Positions 21,911 through 29,308 of a DNA stretch of 64,000 nt are shown here, one piece after another. Below the pieces are notes generated by a model. The model had not been told where the DNA came from, ran no database searches, and saw only the letters and a program-made list of their open reading frames with translations. The first letter of the stretch is position 1. Every line of letters starts with the position of its first letter. The DNA is taken from assembly GCF_000373365.1 (NCBI RefSeq), contig NZ_KB891217.1, positions 1-64,000 on the forward strand, in the 5' to 3' direction. Made by a program: the position numbers and the translations under genes. The DNA is from Parafrankia discariae (GTDB lineage: Bacteria > Actinomycetota > Actinomycetes > Frankiales > Frankiaceae).

Positions 21911-22180
21911 CTACGGGGTGGCGGGCTCGGCGGCTACGACCTCGTACGCGGTGCGGATCTTGTGTGTGAGGGCAGGCTTGGGAAGCGTGTTGATGAACTC
22001 GGCGCGGACCCTGGTTCGGTTGAGGGTGGCGGCGGTGCGGGTCAGCTGCTCGGCGTCCGGGTCCGTGACAGCGATGTCGGCCAGGAGGCGGCGGGCGATC
22101 TCGTGGAGCACCTCATCGATCAGTGCTTCTACCTGCGCGACGGTGCGGCGGGCGTCGGTGATCTGCTGGGCGGTCGGCAT
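21911..22180 (-). CDS. Hypothetical helical protein
   Basis: An 89-residue protein from an ATG at 22180 with a GGGAG site. It is nearly all helical (TAQQITDARRTVAQVEALIDEVLHEIARRLLADIAV), with a basic middle (LNRTRVRAEFINTLPKPALTHKI). It pairs with the similar-sized helical protein upstream in a two-gene operon under the family 1 operator. No function was recognised. Confidence 0.66.
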   Translation of the reverse strand: MPTAQQITDARRTVAQVEALIDEVLHEIARRLLADIAVTDPDAEQLTRTAATLNRTRVRAEFINTLPKPALTHKIRTAYEVVAAEPATP

Positions 22181-22215
22181 CGGGGCTCCCGTCGCGTTCG
22201 TGGGGTGGGGGTTGG

Positions 22216-22533
22216 TCAGGCGTTGGCGGCGGGGAAGGCCGCCAGCAGGGTGTTCCACGCCTGGCGGTGCGCCTCGTAGGTGGCGAGGTCGAGCGCGGCT
22301 CCGTTCAGGGCCTGCGGGGTCACCCAGCTACCTTCGAGCGACTCGCCTGCGCGGACCTTGTTCGCGGCGTCGGCGATGTGTGCGGCGAGCCGGTCCAGGA
22401 CCGCGGCGGCGCGGTTTGTGGCGGCTGCGGCGTCGCTGCCGATCGCGTAGGTGAAGCGGCCGGCGTCCGTGGGCACGCTGTTCGCGACCTTCATGGCGGC
22501 GGCGTAGGTGATCGCGGTGGTGGTGGCGTTCAT
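22216..22533 (-). CDS. Hypothetical Ala-rich helical protein
   Basis: A 105-residue protein starting MNATTTAITYAAAMKVANSVP with an AAGGAG site. It is alanine-rich and helical (AAAATNRAAAVLDRLAAHIADAANKV) and ends in AAFPAANA. It is the first gene behind the operator at 22570-22601. No family was recognised. Confidence 0.68.
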   Translation of the reverse strand: MNATTTAITYAAAMKVANSVPTDAGRFTYAIGSDAAAATNRAAAVLDRLAAHIADAANKVRAGESLEGSWVTPQALNGAALDLATYEAHRQAWNTLLAAFPAANA

Positions 22534-22569
22534 GGTGTCGGCTCCTTCGGTTACTCCCTGCGGTGTGAC

Positions 22570-22601
22570 ATCAACTTAACGTGCCAGGCACTTTAAGTTG
22601 G
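22570..22601. promoter_or_regulatory. Near-perfect palindromic operator, family 1
   Basis: TCAACTTAACGTGCC-A-GGCACTTTAAGTTGG is almost identical to the perfect copy at 17567-17597; the preceding bases (GGTGTGACA) are also shared. It lies about 40 bases upstream of the start at 22533. Confidence 0.75.
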
Positions 22602-22712
22602 GGAGGCGAGACCGGCGTGTTGCGCTACGCAGTCGCGGCACGCGGCATCGCGATGCAACCAACGGGCCGCGCGGCGCAACCGGCGGCCCTCACGTCCACG
22701 CACACGGCCGAA

Positions 22713-22735
22713 CCCCGCCCCCCGAAGGGGACGGG
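22713..22735. terminator. Possible weak stem-loop behind the replication operon
   Basis: CCCGCCCC and GGGGACGGG can pair 36 bases behind the stop at 22771. The rest of 22602-22770 shows no gene. Confidence 0.35.
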
Positions 22736-22770
22736 CACCCCCCACCCGACGGCGGGCCGCACGGGCGCTC

Positions 22771-23658
22771 TCACGCTGTCGCCGCGTTCGGACCCGGAAG
22801 GGGCTCGCCCTGCGCAGCCGCCCACTCGCGGAGAGCGTTGATCTGACGCGCACGCTCGAGGTCCGGCACCCCGCCGTCCGCCACCGGCTCAGGAATCGGG
22901 CCGGCCAGCCCCCGCCACCCACCCACCGGGCGCACCTCGCCGCGCGCCGCCGGCCGGGCCCGGCCCAGCAGCGCACGGAGTTCGGCGACCGCGGCGCGCT
23001 TCTCCTCGGTGTCAAGCCGCACCGGCGGCCCGGCCGGCAGCGCCTTCCGGCCATCGGCCGGGCGGGGCTTCTCGTCGGCGGCTCGCGGCAACGCCCGTGC
23101 CTCCCACGCCGGACCCGTCTCGGCGAGCTGCCGGCGCGCCGAGTCGATCCCGCCCGGCCGGCTCAGCACCTGTTGCCGGGACCGGTCGGCCGCCTGGGTG
23201 TACTCCGCGCGCCAGGCCGCGCGGACCACGCCCTCGGGGGCGGTCTCCATCCACGACAGGCCCAGGGTGTCAGCGACCCGGCGGGTGAGGGGGTGCACCT
23301 TCGGCTCGCGCCCCTCGCCGTCCTCGCGGTCGGTGTCGTGCGGCCGCGGGCTGCCCGTCGGGCCCCGCCAGGCCAGCCAGCGGCGGATCTGCCGGTAAGC
23401 GGCGTCGCTCGTCGGGGGCAGCGCGTCCCCCACCGTCGCGACGTACTCGACGATGTGGCCCGGGGTGATGCGCGGCCCGGTGCTCCGGTAGTGCGCCATC
23501 ACGGCCTCGTCCGCGAGGTGCAGGGGGATGTCGGCGAGGAGCCGCGCCCACAGCGCGGCGGTGTGCGGCCGGCCGTCCCCGGGGTCGGGCGTGACCGTGA
23601 TCCTCGCGTCGAGTTCGGTGATGATCGCGAGGAGGGCGACGGTCTCGGGGAGGTTCAC
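22771..23658 (-). CDS. Replication-associated protein (helicase-loader-like candidate)
   Basis: A 295-residue protein from a GTG overlapping the initiator stop (GTGA at 23658). The N-terminal domain (NLPETVALLAIITELDARITV ... WARLLADIPLHLADEAVMAHYRSTGPRITPGHIVEYV) matches the layout of actinophage proteins encoded just after an HTH replication protein, which may act as a helicase loader. A Trp-rich middle and a long basic, Pro-rich tail follow. No Walker motif is present. The role is inferred from coupling to the origin-bearing gene. Confidence 0.6.
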   Translation of the reverse strand: MNLPETVALLAIITELDARITVTPDPGDGRPHTAALWARLLADIPLHLADEAVMAHYRSTGPRITPGHIVEYVATVGDALPPTSDAAYRQIRRWLAWRGPTGSPRPHDTDREDGEGREPKVHPLTRRVADTLGLSWMETAPEGVVRAAWRAEYTQAADRSRQQVLSRPGGIDSARRQLAETGPAWEARALPRAADEKPRPADGRKALPAGPPVRLDTEEKRAAVAELRALLGRARPAARGEVRPVGGWRGLAGPIPEPVADGGVPDLERARQINALREWAAAQGEPLPGPNAATA

Positions 23659-24869
23659 GACGCCACCTCGCCGGTGATCACTGTGAACGGTCGGCGGACC
23701 GCGTGCGGATCGTCGAACGGGCCAGGCTGCCCCGACCAGTCCTGCCCGGCTGGCTGGGCGGCCACAGCCGATGGCCATAGCCCAAACGAATTGGGGCGGC
23801 CAGCGCCTTCGGTGGCCTGGCCAGCCGCCACCCGAGCGTTGTGCATCGCCGCGGTCTGCGCGAGCGCGTCGCGGTTCGCCTGCTGCCGGTCGACGTAGCC
23901 ACCGGAACGCGCCGAGCCGGGAGCCGGGGCGGTCGCGGCCTGGAGCGCATAGTCGGCGATCTTCTTCGGGCCGAAGCGGGGCTTCGCCCGGTACTCCGCG
24001 AGCCCGGCCCGGATGTGCTCGGCGGACGTTCCTCCATCGACGAGTTCACCGATGACGGCCAGTGTCTCCGCGATCACCCGCTTGGTGGGGCGGGCGGGCA
24101 GCATCTGGGCGAGGTGCTCATCGAGGAGGGCCTGTGAGACGGCGGCGTTCTCCCGGGCCTTGGGGCTGACCGGCGTGTCAGGCTGGCCCGGCCTGCCCTT
24201 GCGGGGTACTCGCGTACGTGCGCCTGCGCTCGCGCCCGTCTTGCTTCCCGTAGGGAAGCAAGTAGTTCTTGGTTCTGTTTTTGGTTTGGCTACCGTCGAG
24301 GGTAGGTCACGGGAACCGTCGAAGGTAGGCCGCTGCTCGTCCTGACCAACCGTCGAAGGTAGGCCGTCGAGGTCGACCAGCGCCGGCTGCACCGGCGCCG
24401 GGGGACCTTCGACGGTAGGCCGCTCCTCGGCAGGATCGCTGTCTGTCGAAGGGTTCTCCGTGCCAAGGGCGCGCCCGCCTGCGACGTCGCGGCCTACCTT
24501 CGACGGTCGGCCACCACGAGCTACCTTCGACGGTAGGTCAGCCGTGTCGGCGGCCGAACGCACCTGGTCCATGCACAGGTTCCACACCACCGGCCGGTGA
24601 CCCCCGGGGATGTGCTCGACCAGGCTCTGATCACCGCGCACGATCAGCCCGTCCGATTCCAGTAGGGCGAGGTACGCGCGGATCTTCGACACGTGCATGC
24701 CCAACGTCGCGGCCATCGTCGCCGCGGCCTGCCACGCCCCGCAGCCACGGCTGTCGGCGCGCTCGGCGAGTTCGAGCAGCACGAGCCGCGCGGAGTGCGC
24801 CGTCCGGCCCGGAGCCGACCGGCCAACCGGCGCGCTCCGGAGCGCCCACACCATCGCGTCGACACTCAC
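23655..24869 (-). CDS. Winged-helix replication initiator containing the origin
   Basis: A 404-residue protein from a GTG overlapping the upstream stop (GTGA at 24869). The N-terminal 100 residues are a winged helix (MVWALRSAPVGRSAPGRTAHS ... MAATLGMHVSKIRAYLALLESDGLIVRG) that is paralogous to the 133-residue gene upstream. The middle (about 115-215) is low-complexity, with repeated PSKV/PTVEG/PSTV/PTFDG motifs that are the translation of DNA iterons. The C-terminal part is helical (RPTKRVIAETLAVIGELVDGG ... FGPKKIADYALQA). The order (DNA-binding head, iteron-encoding middle, loader-binding tail) parallels lambda O, in which ori lies within the gene. No primase or polymerase motif is seen. 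Confidence 0.72.
   Translation of the reverse strand: MSVDAMVWALRSAPVGRSAPGRTAHSARLVLLELAERADSRGCGAWQAAATMAATLGMHVSKIRAYLALLESDGLIVRGDQSLVEHIPGGHRPVVWNLCMDQVRSAADTADLPSKVARGGRPSKVGRDVAGGRALGTENPSTDSDPAEERPTVEGPPAPVQPALVDLDGLPSTVGQDEQRPTFDGSRDLPSTVAKPKTEPRTTCFPTGSKTGASAGARTRVPRKGRPGQPDTPVSPKARENAAVSQALLDEHLAQMLPARPTKRVIAETLAVIGELVDGGTSAEHIRAGLAEYRAKPRFGPKKIADYALQAATAPAPGSARSGGYVDRQQANRDALAQTAAMHNARVAAGQATEGAGRPNSFGLWPSAVAAQPAGQDWSGQPGPFDDPHAVRRPFTVITGEVAS
24241..24536. other. Candidate replication origin: hairpin, T-rich tract and six iterons inside the initiator gene
   Basis: Six 16-bp near-palindromic iterons of the form CTACC-(G/T)TCGA-(A/C/G)GGTAG lie at 24290-24305, 24313-24328, 24347-24362, 24403-24418, 24494-24509 and 24521-24536; a degenerate copy sits near 24443. 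Immediately to one side is a 36-base tract (24255-24290) with 21 A/T bases in an otherwise very GC-rich context, overlapping a perfect hairpin TTGCTTCCC-GTA-GGGAAGCAA (24241-24261). Iterons next to an AT-rich unwinding element within the initiator gene are the classic lambdoid origin design. Confidence 0.72.
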
Positions 24870-25267
24870 TGCGCACCGGCTGTGCTGATGCCCATGCCCA
24901 GGTCCCACACGGACGGACGCCGGTTCGCCGGCAGATCCTCGACCAGCTTCTGATCGCCGGCCGAGATCAGGCCGGCGGCGCGGAGGTCCGCGAGGATGGT
25001 CCGCACCGCGCGGATCTTCAGCCCCAACGTCTCGGCGATCGCGCCGCCGGTGATGACGGCGCCGCGGCCGTTGGCGTCGGCGTGGTCGGCGAGCAGGGCG
25101 AGGACGCAGCGCGCGGACGGGTCGAGCTGCGCCGGGTGGCGCAGCGCCCAGCGCGTGGGGGTAGTGCCCGGCCGGGCGGCGCCGCCCGCCCGGCGGACGG
25201 TGTGGGTGGTGTAGCTCACCCCGCGCGGCGCGTGGCGCGTCTGCGTAGCCGAAGGCATGATTGCCAT
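24866..25267 (-). CDS. Winged-helix protein, paralogue of the initiator N-terminus
   Basis: A 133-residue protein starting at an ATG at 25267 with GGGAG upstream. RWALRHPAQLDPSARCVLALLADHADANGRGAVI ... ETLGLKIRAVRTILADLRAAGLI ... LVEDLPANRRPSVWDL aligns along its length with the first 100 residues of the next gene. It may bind the same iterons as an activator or competitor (copy control), or be a DNA-binding partner in initiation. Confidence 0.7.
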   Translation of the reverse strand: MAIMPSATQTRHAPRGVSYTTHTVRRAGGAARPGTTPTRWALRHPAQLDPSARCVLALLADHADANGRGAVITGGAIAETLGLKIRAVRTILADLRAAGLISAGDQKLVEDLPANRRPSVWDLGMGISTAGAQ

Positions 25268-25592
25268 AAGTCGATCTCCCTGTGTCTGGTTCGGGATTTC
25301 GATCTAGGCCCGGCCTCGGCGGCTCTCCCAAGTACGCCAGGCTGGGCCGATCTAATTGTGGCGTGCGGTGTCACCCTGCAACATCAAGTCGCTGTGTGAC
25401 GCATCTCGAATCATGCCCTGGACGACGCCAGCCGCGCACGCGCCGTGACTGGCGTGTCGCGGACCGCACCACCAGTCGGGCGTGCCGGCCCGCAGCGACA
25501 CACCAGATGATCACAGTTTGCGTGACCGGCCAGTGGCACACACGGCGAGCCTCACCCGCCCCCACCACCAGCAGCCCTCACGATCCCGCCCC
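25268..25592. other. Promoter region between replication operon and lipoprotein gene
   Basis: No convincing gene is seen in these 325 bases. The region must hold the divergent promoters of the replication operon and the lipoprotein gene. It contains GATGTTGC on the minus strand (25378-25385), the half-site shared with the operators at 9451 and 19583, and a short AT-rich stretch TCTAATTGTG (25350-25359). Confidence 0.5.
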
Positions 25593-26165
25593 ATGACCTG
25601 CACATGCCCCAACCGGGCCGTCCTCGCCGCCGCCGGACTGCTACTCGCCGTAGCCGCCGGACTGCTCATCACAGCCGCCGCCGGCTGCGCGCCCGTCCCC
25701 AACCCGCCCGGCGGCCCGCCCGCACCCACCGCCACCGCGGCCACACCCCCGGCCCCTCTCGCAGATGAGCAGGGCCAGGCCCTGCTCGACGAGTACACGA
25801 CCCGCCTGCGGACCCTCGCCGGAGACGACGCGACCACCAGCCCGCTCGCCCCGCCACCGCACGCCGGCTGGGCACGAACCCTCACCCCGGCCGACGGCTC
25901 CGCGCTCCACAGCCCCACCGAGATCCTGATCTTCCCGACGGTGGGGGAGCGGGACGCCTACCGCTGGACGGCCGGGCAGACACCAGCCGGGTCGGGCTGC
26001 TGGGCGATCGCGGCCGGCGTCGACCTGTGGGCCGTCCGGATCGTGGACGCGCCCACGAACTGCGCCGACGCCGACCTGATCGCCGCGCACCTCGGCGGCG
26101 AACTCTTCCCGGAGCTGCCAGCGTCAGCGCCCGAGACCGCGGCCCGAACACCACTCGTGGTGTAG
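25593..26165 (+). CDS. Predicted lipoprotein
   Basis: A 190-residue protein with a signal peptide (NRAVLAAAGLLLAVAAGLLIT) and a lipobox AAAGC at residues 29-33, so the mature N-terminal Cys would be lipid-anchored on the outer face of the membrane. A Pro/Thr linker is followed by a small globular domain with two Cys (TPAGSGCWAIAAGVDLW ... APTNCADADL). A phage-encoded surface lipoprotein could modify or block receptors (superinfection exclusion). That is inference; no family was recognised. The ATG start has no evident ribosome site. Confidence 0.7.
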   Translation: MTCTCPNRAVLAAAGLLLAVAAGLLITAAAGCAPVPNPPGGPPAPTATAATPPAPLADEQGQALLDEYTTRLRTLAGDDATTSPLAPPPHAGWARTLTPADGSALHSPTEILIFPTVGERDAYRWTAGQTPAGSGCWAIAAGVDLWAVRIVDAPTNCADADLIAAHLGGELFPELPASAPETAARTPLVV

Positions 26166-26277
26166 GGGGTCTGGCCGTCCGGGCGCGAGGGATCATCGCG
26201 GCCCGGACGGCCATCGGCCCGGCGGCCGGCCGTCAGCGTACCTACCGGCCTGGCGAAGCCACCTGACACAAAAAAGC

Positions 26278-26311
26278 GGGCCGCCCCGGTGGTGAGACAC
26301 CGGAACGGCCC
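26278..26311. terminator. Bidirectional terminator
   Basis: GGGCCGCCCCGGTG (26278-26291) and CACCGGAACGGCCC (26298-26311) form a stem with one internal mismatch pair, preceded by a run of A on the left, between converging genes. Confidence 0.7.
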
Positions 26312-26404
26312 TTGATCAAAATCCCCGGGCTACGAAGAAAGTGATCTATGTCCAGCGTACGTTCTTCCTACGCGGCGCGTCGGGCGTGACACGCGGGCAG
26401 AGCG

Positions 26405-26749
26405 TCACCGGCCCCCGACCGGCAGCACCACCACCACACCCGCACGCGCGAGCCCGACCAGCACACGAGGCAGCGCCCACACCGGGCCGGTCAGCCGGCC
26501 CGCGAGCGCCCGCAGGACCAGCGGCCGAGCAGTGCCCTGTGGGCGAACTTCGACCTGGTCACCGGCCACGGTGAGCACTGCGACCGGCGCGTTACGGGTG
26601 CACTCGTGAACCGTCCGAGAGAACAGGTCATCGGCCGGCTCCTGCCAGTACTCGCCGGAAACCAGCGACATCGCCCGCTCCACCTCACGGCCGCACCGGC
26701 TACAGGCGAAACGAGGACGGGACCGAGACCGAGCCAGGACCGCGCTCAC
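26405..26749 (-). CDS. Small zinc-knuckle protein
   Basis: A 114-residue protein, basic at the start, with FACSRCGREVERAMSLVSGEYW (Cys-x2-Cys) and a single further Cys (VHECTRN). The C-terminus is hydrophobic and Arg-rich. The start is a GTG at 26749, 8 bases behind AAGGGG. It is driven by a good promoter at 26778-26805. The function is unknown. Confidence 0.66.
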   Translation of the reverse strand: MSAVLARSRSRPRFACSRCGREVERAMSLVSGEYWQEPADDLFSRTVHECTRNAPVAVLTVAGDQVEVRPQGTARPLVLRALAGRLTGPVWALPRVLVGLARAGVVVVLPVGGR

Positions 26750-26777
26750 GGCGGCCACCCCTTTCCAAAGCTGCCCG

Positions 26778-26805
26778 ATTATGACCGGGATACGGACAGT
26801 GTCAG
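26778..26805 (-). promoter_or_regulatory. Sigma70-type promoter
   Basis: On the minus strand CTGACA and CATAAT are separated by 16 bases, each one mismatch from consensus, about 30 bases upstream of the gene starting at 26749. It is one of the clearest promoters in the window. Confidence 0.65.
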
Positions 26806-26877
26806 ATGCGGGGAGGGGGCCACGTCAATCCACGCACAGATATCAGTGTGATCTACCAGTGGTCTACCTTCCAGAAT

Positions 26878-27891
26878 TCAGATCTGCGTCGAATCCCCCG
26901 GCCGCCGAGGCAACCCCAACCACCCCTGCGCGGTAACCGCCGCATCAACCGCACCACCCCCACCAGCACGAATCAACCCGGCGACTTCGAGCACCTCACG
27001 AGCCAGCCACGTCCGCGCATCCGGGCAGATCGTCACAGCCTCGTTCAGGGCCTGTGACGCCGCGTCGAAATCCCGCCGGTTCACCGCGTCCCGCGCGGAC
27101 ACGATCCGCACAGCCGCGCGCATCGCGTGCGCCCCCGACGAATCAGCGTCAGCCTGCGCGACCTCCAGCCACTCACCGACCGGCTCTCGGGCGGCAGCGA
27201 GCGCACCCGCAGCCGACAGCGCGAGGTCACCGGGGTGTATCCCGTCGTCGAGGAACGACCAGCCGCGCGGCGGGTCGCGCTGCTCACCGGACCGGGCGAA
27301 CGCCCGGTCTCCCGCACGGATCGCTACTGCGATCTCCGACGTCCGGTAGGTGCTCGACAGGGCCCCCGCCTCGTACTTGATCGCAAGCATTGCTTCCATC
27401 GGGCTGTTCCTCGGCGCGACCCGCCGACCCTGCCGTGCCAGCTCGACGGCAGCTTTCCGGTGCCCGGCCTTGTCCGCGATCCGCGCCGACAACGCGAGGA
27501 CATGAGCCCTGGTGTGGATATCGCCGATGGCCTGGGCTTCCTGCCCGGCGGCGAACAGGGCCTGCCGTGCTCGCTCGGTCCGACCGGTGTGGGTGAACGC
27601 CTGCCCGGCGAGAAGATGCCCGCGCGCCGCCAGCCGCGTATACGCGGACCGTCGCCCGGCGGACCGTGTTTGCCGGGCCCCCAGCACGGCGCCGCGAGCG
27701 AGCGGGAGCACCACGGCCAGCGTGTCAGCGGGTGGCCGATGGTCGTACGCCAGCCCGGCAGTCTTGATGCGTTCGTCGAGGGTGTCGATCGGCAACACCT
27801 CGATGGCGCCGGCTGTCACCCCGAACGCTCCCAGGATGGGCACGGCGAGCATGGCCCGCCGTGACGTCCCCGCGCTGTTTGCGATGCCCAT
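26878..27891 (-). CDS. TPR-type protein with twin-arginine-like N-terminus
   Basis: A 337-residue protein with helical tandem repeats (AGQAFTHTGRTERARQALFAAGQEAQ; VLALSARIADKAGHRKAAVELARQG; NRRDFDAASQALNEAVTICP), resembling the TPR half of Streptomyces XRE-TPR regulators but without the HTH head. The N-terminus MGIANSAGTSRRAMLAVPILGAFGVTAG looks like a twin-arginine or membrane signal. An upstream GTG at 28020, touching the WhiB stop, would add 43 unlikely residues. It might be a partner of a host or phage regulator. Confidence 0.65.
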   Translation of the reverse strand: MGIANSAGTSRRAMLAVPILGAFGVTAGAIEVLPIDTLDERIKTAGLAYDHRPPADTLAVVLPLARGAVLGARQTRSAGRRSAYTRLAARGHLLAGQAFTHTGRTERARQALFAAGQEAQAIGDIHTRAHVLALSARIADKAGHRKAAVELARQGRRVAPRNSPMEAMLAIKYEAGALSSTYRTSEIAVAIRAGDRAFARSGEQRDPPRGWSFLDDGIHPGDLALSAAGALAAAREPVGEWLEVAQADADSSGAHAMRAAVRIVSARDAVNRRDFDAASQALNEAVTICPDARTWLAREVLEVAGLIRAGGGGAVDAAVTAQGWLGLPRRPGDSTQI

Positions 27892-28019
27892 AGCACGATG
27901 GTCCCCCTGCACATGCGCAAAGTGAACAAGCGGAAAGGTGAAAGGAAGGCTAGAACCCGGCACGCCCTTGCCGGGAGAAAGCGGCTGAACACCCGGCCCC
28001 CGCACCCACGCAAAGACCA

Positions 28020-28379
28020 CTAGCCTCGGTCTTCACGCGCCGCCCGCAACTCGGCAACCCGCGCCGCCACCGCCCCCCTCCGGCTCCGCTGCGTGTGCGT
28101 CATCCCACCGAACGTCCCCGACCGGGCGCTCGGCGGCTCGGCCGCCGCCCGCTCGACCAGGCACTCCAACTCCACCGCGCAGCCAGCACACACAGCCAAC
28201 GCCAGCGTCTGCCGTCGCCTGTTCTCCGCCCGCTCACCGAGGGCCCGCTGGCCCTTCCGGCCCGGCAGCACCTCCGACACCGCAACGTCGGCGTCTTCCC
28301 ACCACTCCGTCGGGTACTCCAGACATGCCCCCCGCGCCTGCCAGTACGGCCCGTCCTCCGCGCTATCAGCGCCCACCAC
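28020..28379 (-). CDS. WhiB-family iron-sulfur transcription factor
   Basis: About 119 residues from a GTG at 28379 behind AGGAAGGGG. It shows the WhiB signature: a first Cys in GACLEYPTEWW, then AVCAGCAVELECL (Cys-x2-Cys-x5-Cys) to ligate a 4Fe-4S cluster, a GTFGGMT turn in place of the usual GVWGG, and a basic C-terminal tail (HTQRSRRGAVAARVAELR) for DNA contact. WhiB proteins are restricted to Actinobacteria and their phages, where phage copies (for example TM4 gp49 type) can interfere with host WhiB2 and block superinfection. That is known for the family; the role here is open. Confidence 0.88.
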   Translation of the reverse strand: MVGADSAEDGPYWQARGACLEYPTEWWEDADVAVSEVLPGRKGQRALGERAENRRRQTLALAVCAGCAVELECLVERAAAEPPSARSGTFGGMTHTQRSRRGAVAARVAELRAAREDRG

Positions 28380-28404
28380 GCCACCCCTTCCTGCTCCTGA
28401 CACA

Positions 28405-28446
28405 CCGATGCCGGCACACCCCACGCGCGGGATGTGCCGGCATCGG
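28405..28446. terminator. Perfect stem-loop terminator
   Basis: CCGATGCCGGCACA (28405-28418) and TGTGCCGGCATCGG (28433-28446) pair over 14 bases around a 14-base loop. It ends the leftward operon 29664-28467 and isolates the WhiB gene. Confidence 0.82.
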
Positions 28447-28466
28447 CCTCGGTCCTTCTGTTCAGA

Positions 28467-28901
28467 TCACAGGGCGGTGTACTTCCGCGACGCGGTGACC
28501 CGGCCGCCCACGCGAATCTCGGTCCTTCTCACGCCTCCCCGCTCGGCCAGTTCGGCCACAGTCGGCAACCAGCCCGGCCACGGGTTGGCCCTCCTATCCG
28601 CCGACGACACGCCGAACAGGTAGCCAAGGCCGCCCTGCTCGACCAGACCCGGCACCACACCGCGGTGCTCCCACCGCCAGGTCTTCTGCCGGTTGTGCGC
28701 GGGACGCCCAGCGCCGATCAATCGCGCACCGGCAGCGACCTCCCGGGACAGCCGCTCCAGGGACCAGCCCAACCACATGCGCAGTTCGGTCAGCGGATGA
28801 GCGGCCCCGTCATGCGCGCGCCGCTGCGTGCACGTCGGGCAGGTGCACAGCGGGCAGTAGAAGAGGAGCTTCTCGGTGGCGGGCACGATCTCGGTCGTCA
28901 C
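28467..28901 (-). CDS. HTH-like regulator with N-terminal cysteine knuckles
   Basis: A 144-residue protein from a GTG overlapping the upstream stop (GTGA). The N-terminus FYCPLCTCPTCTQRR forms two Cys-x2-Cys pairs. The segment LTELRMWLGWSLERLSREVAAGARLIGAGRPAHNRQKTWRWEHRG resembles an XRE-type helix-turn-helix, including the Trp-x-x-G end. It may be a phage regulator coupling metal binding and DNA binding; assigned by eye. Confidence 0.62.
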   Translation of the reverse strand: MTTEIVPATEKLLFYCPLCTCPTCTQRRAHDGAAHPLTELRMWLGWSLERLSREVAAGARLIGAGRPAHNRQKTWRWEHRGVVPGLVEQGGLGYLFGVSSADRRANPWPGWLPTVAELAERGGVRRTEIRVGGRVTASRKYTAL

Positions 28902-29308
28902 ACGACACCCGCCGGATATGCGTCCAGCACGGCCGGCCGCTCAGCGAGCAACGCTCGCAGCCCCGCCCGCCGCTCTTCCAACTCGCTGATCCGCCACGCG
29001 ACCTCGTCGAGCTCGTCGGCCGCGAACGCCCGGTCAACCGCCAGGGCGTGCACGGTGATCCACTGGTACATCCGGTTCCGGCTGGCCACCTGAGCAGGCA
29101 CGCCGGCCCACCGCGACGTCTGGGGCCGGTCGAGCAGAGCCAGGACCCCGGCCGCGTCCAAGCCGAACGGGTCGACCGGGCCGACCCCGAACAACATCAC
29201 CGGCACCGGCGCCCCGTCCACGCCCTGCACCGAGACGACGACGTTCCCACCGCCGATCGGTCCGGGCCGGTTCTCCACCTGCACCCGCAACCGCAGGTCC
29301 TCGCTCAC
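28898..29308 (-). CDS. Hypothetical phage protein (DUF5990-like layout)
   Basis: A 136-residue protein from a GTG overlapping the upstream stop (GTGA at 29308). The N-terminal half is a small beta domain (EDLRLRVQVENRPGPIGGGNVVVSVQGVDG ... LFGVGPVDPFGLDAAGVLALLD), recalling DUF5990-type proteins. It ends in coiled-coil helices (DELDEVAWRISELEERRAGLRAL). An unassigned small actinobacterial protein. Confidence 0.6.
   Translation of the reverse strand: MSEDLRLRVQVENRPGPIGGGNVVVSVQGVDGAPVPVMLFGVGPVDPFGLDAAGVLALLDRPQTSRWAGVPAQVASRNRMYQWITVHALAVDRAFAADELDEVAWRISELEERRAGLRALLAERPAVLDAYPAGVV

Noticed and set aside
22593-23054. Leftward Arg-rich frame next to the operator at 22570
   Set aside because: It runs across the replication-protein gene in another frame and has no ribosome site or recognisable domain.
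24290-24536. Iterons as merely the product of a repeated peptide
   Set aside because: The repeats occur in both orientations at the DNA level and in different reading phases of the peptide, with conservation of the DNA word rather than the amino acids, so selection on DNA is the better explanation.
24870-25331. Possible 154-residue N-terminal extension of the replication initiator
   Set aside because: It lies entirely on the upstream winged-helix gene in another frame, is low-complexity, and the GTGA junction at 24869 gives a natural start.
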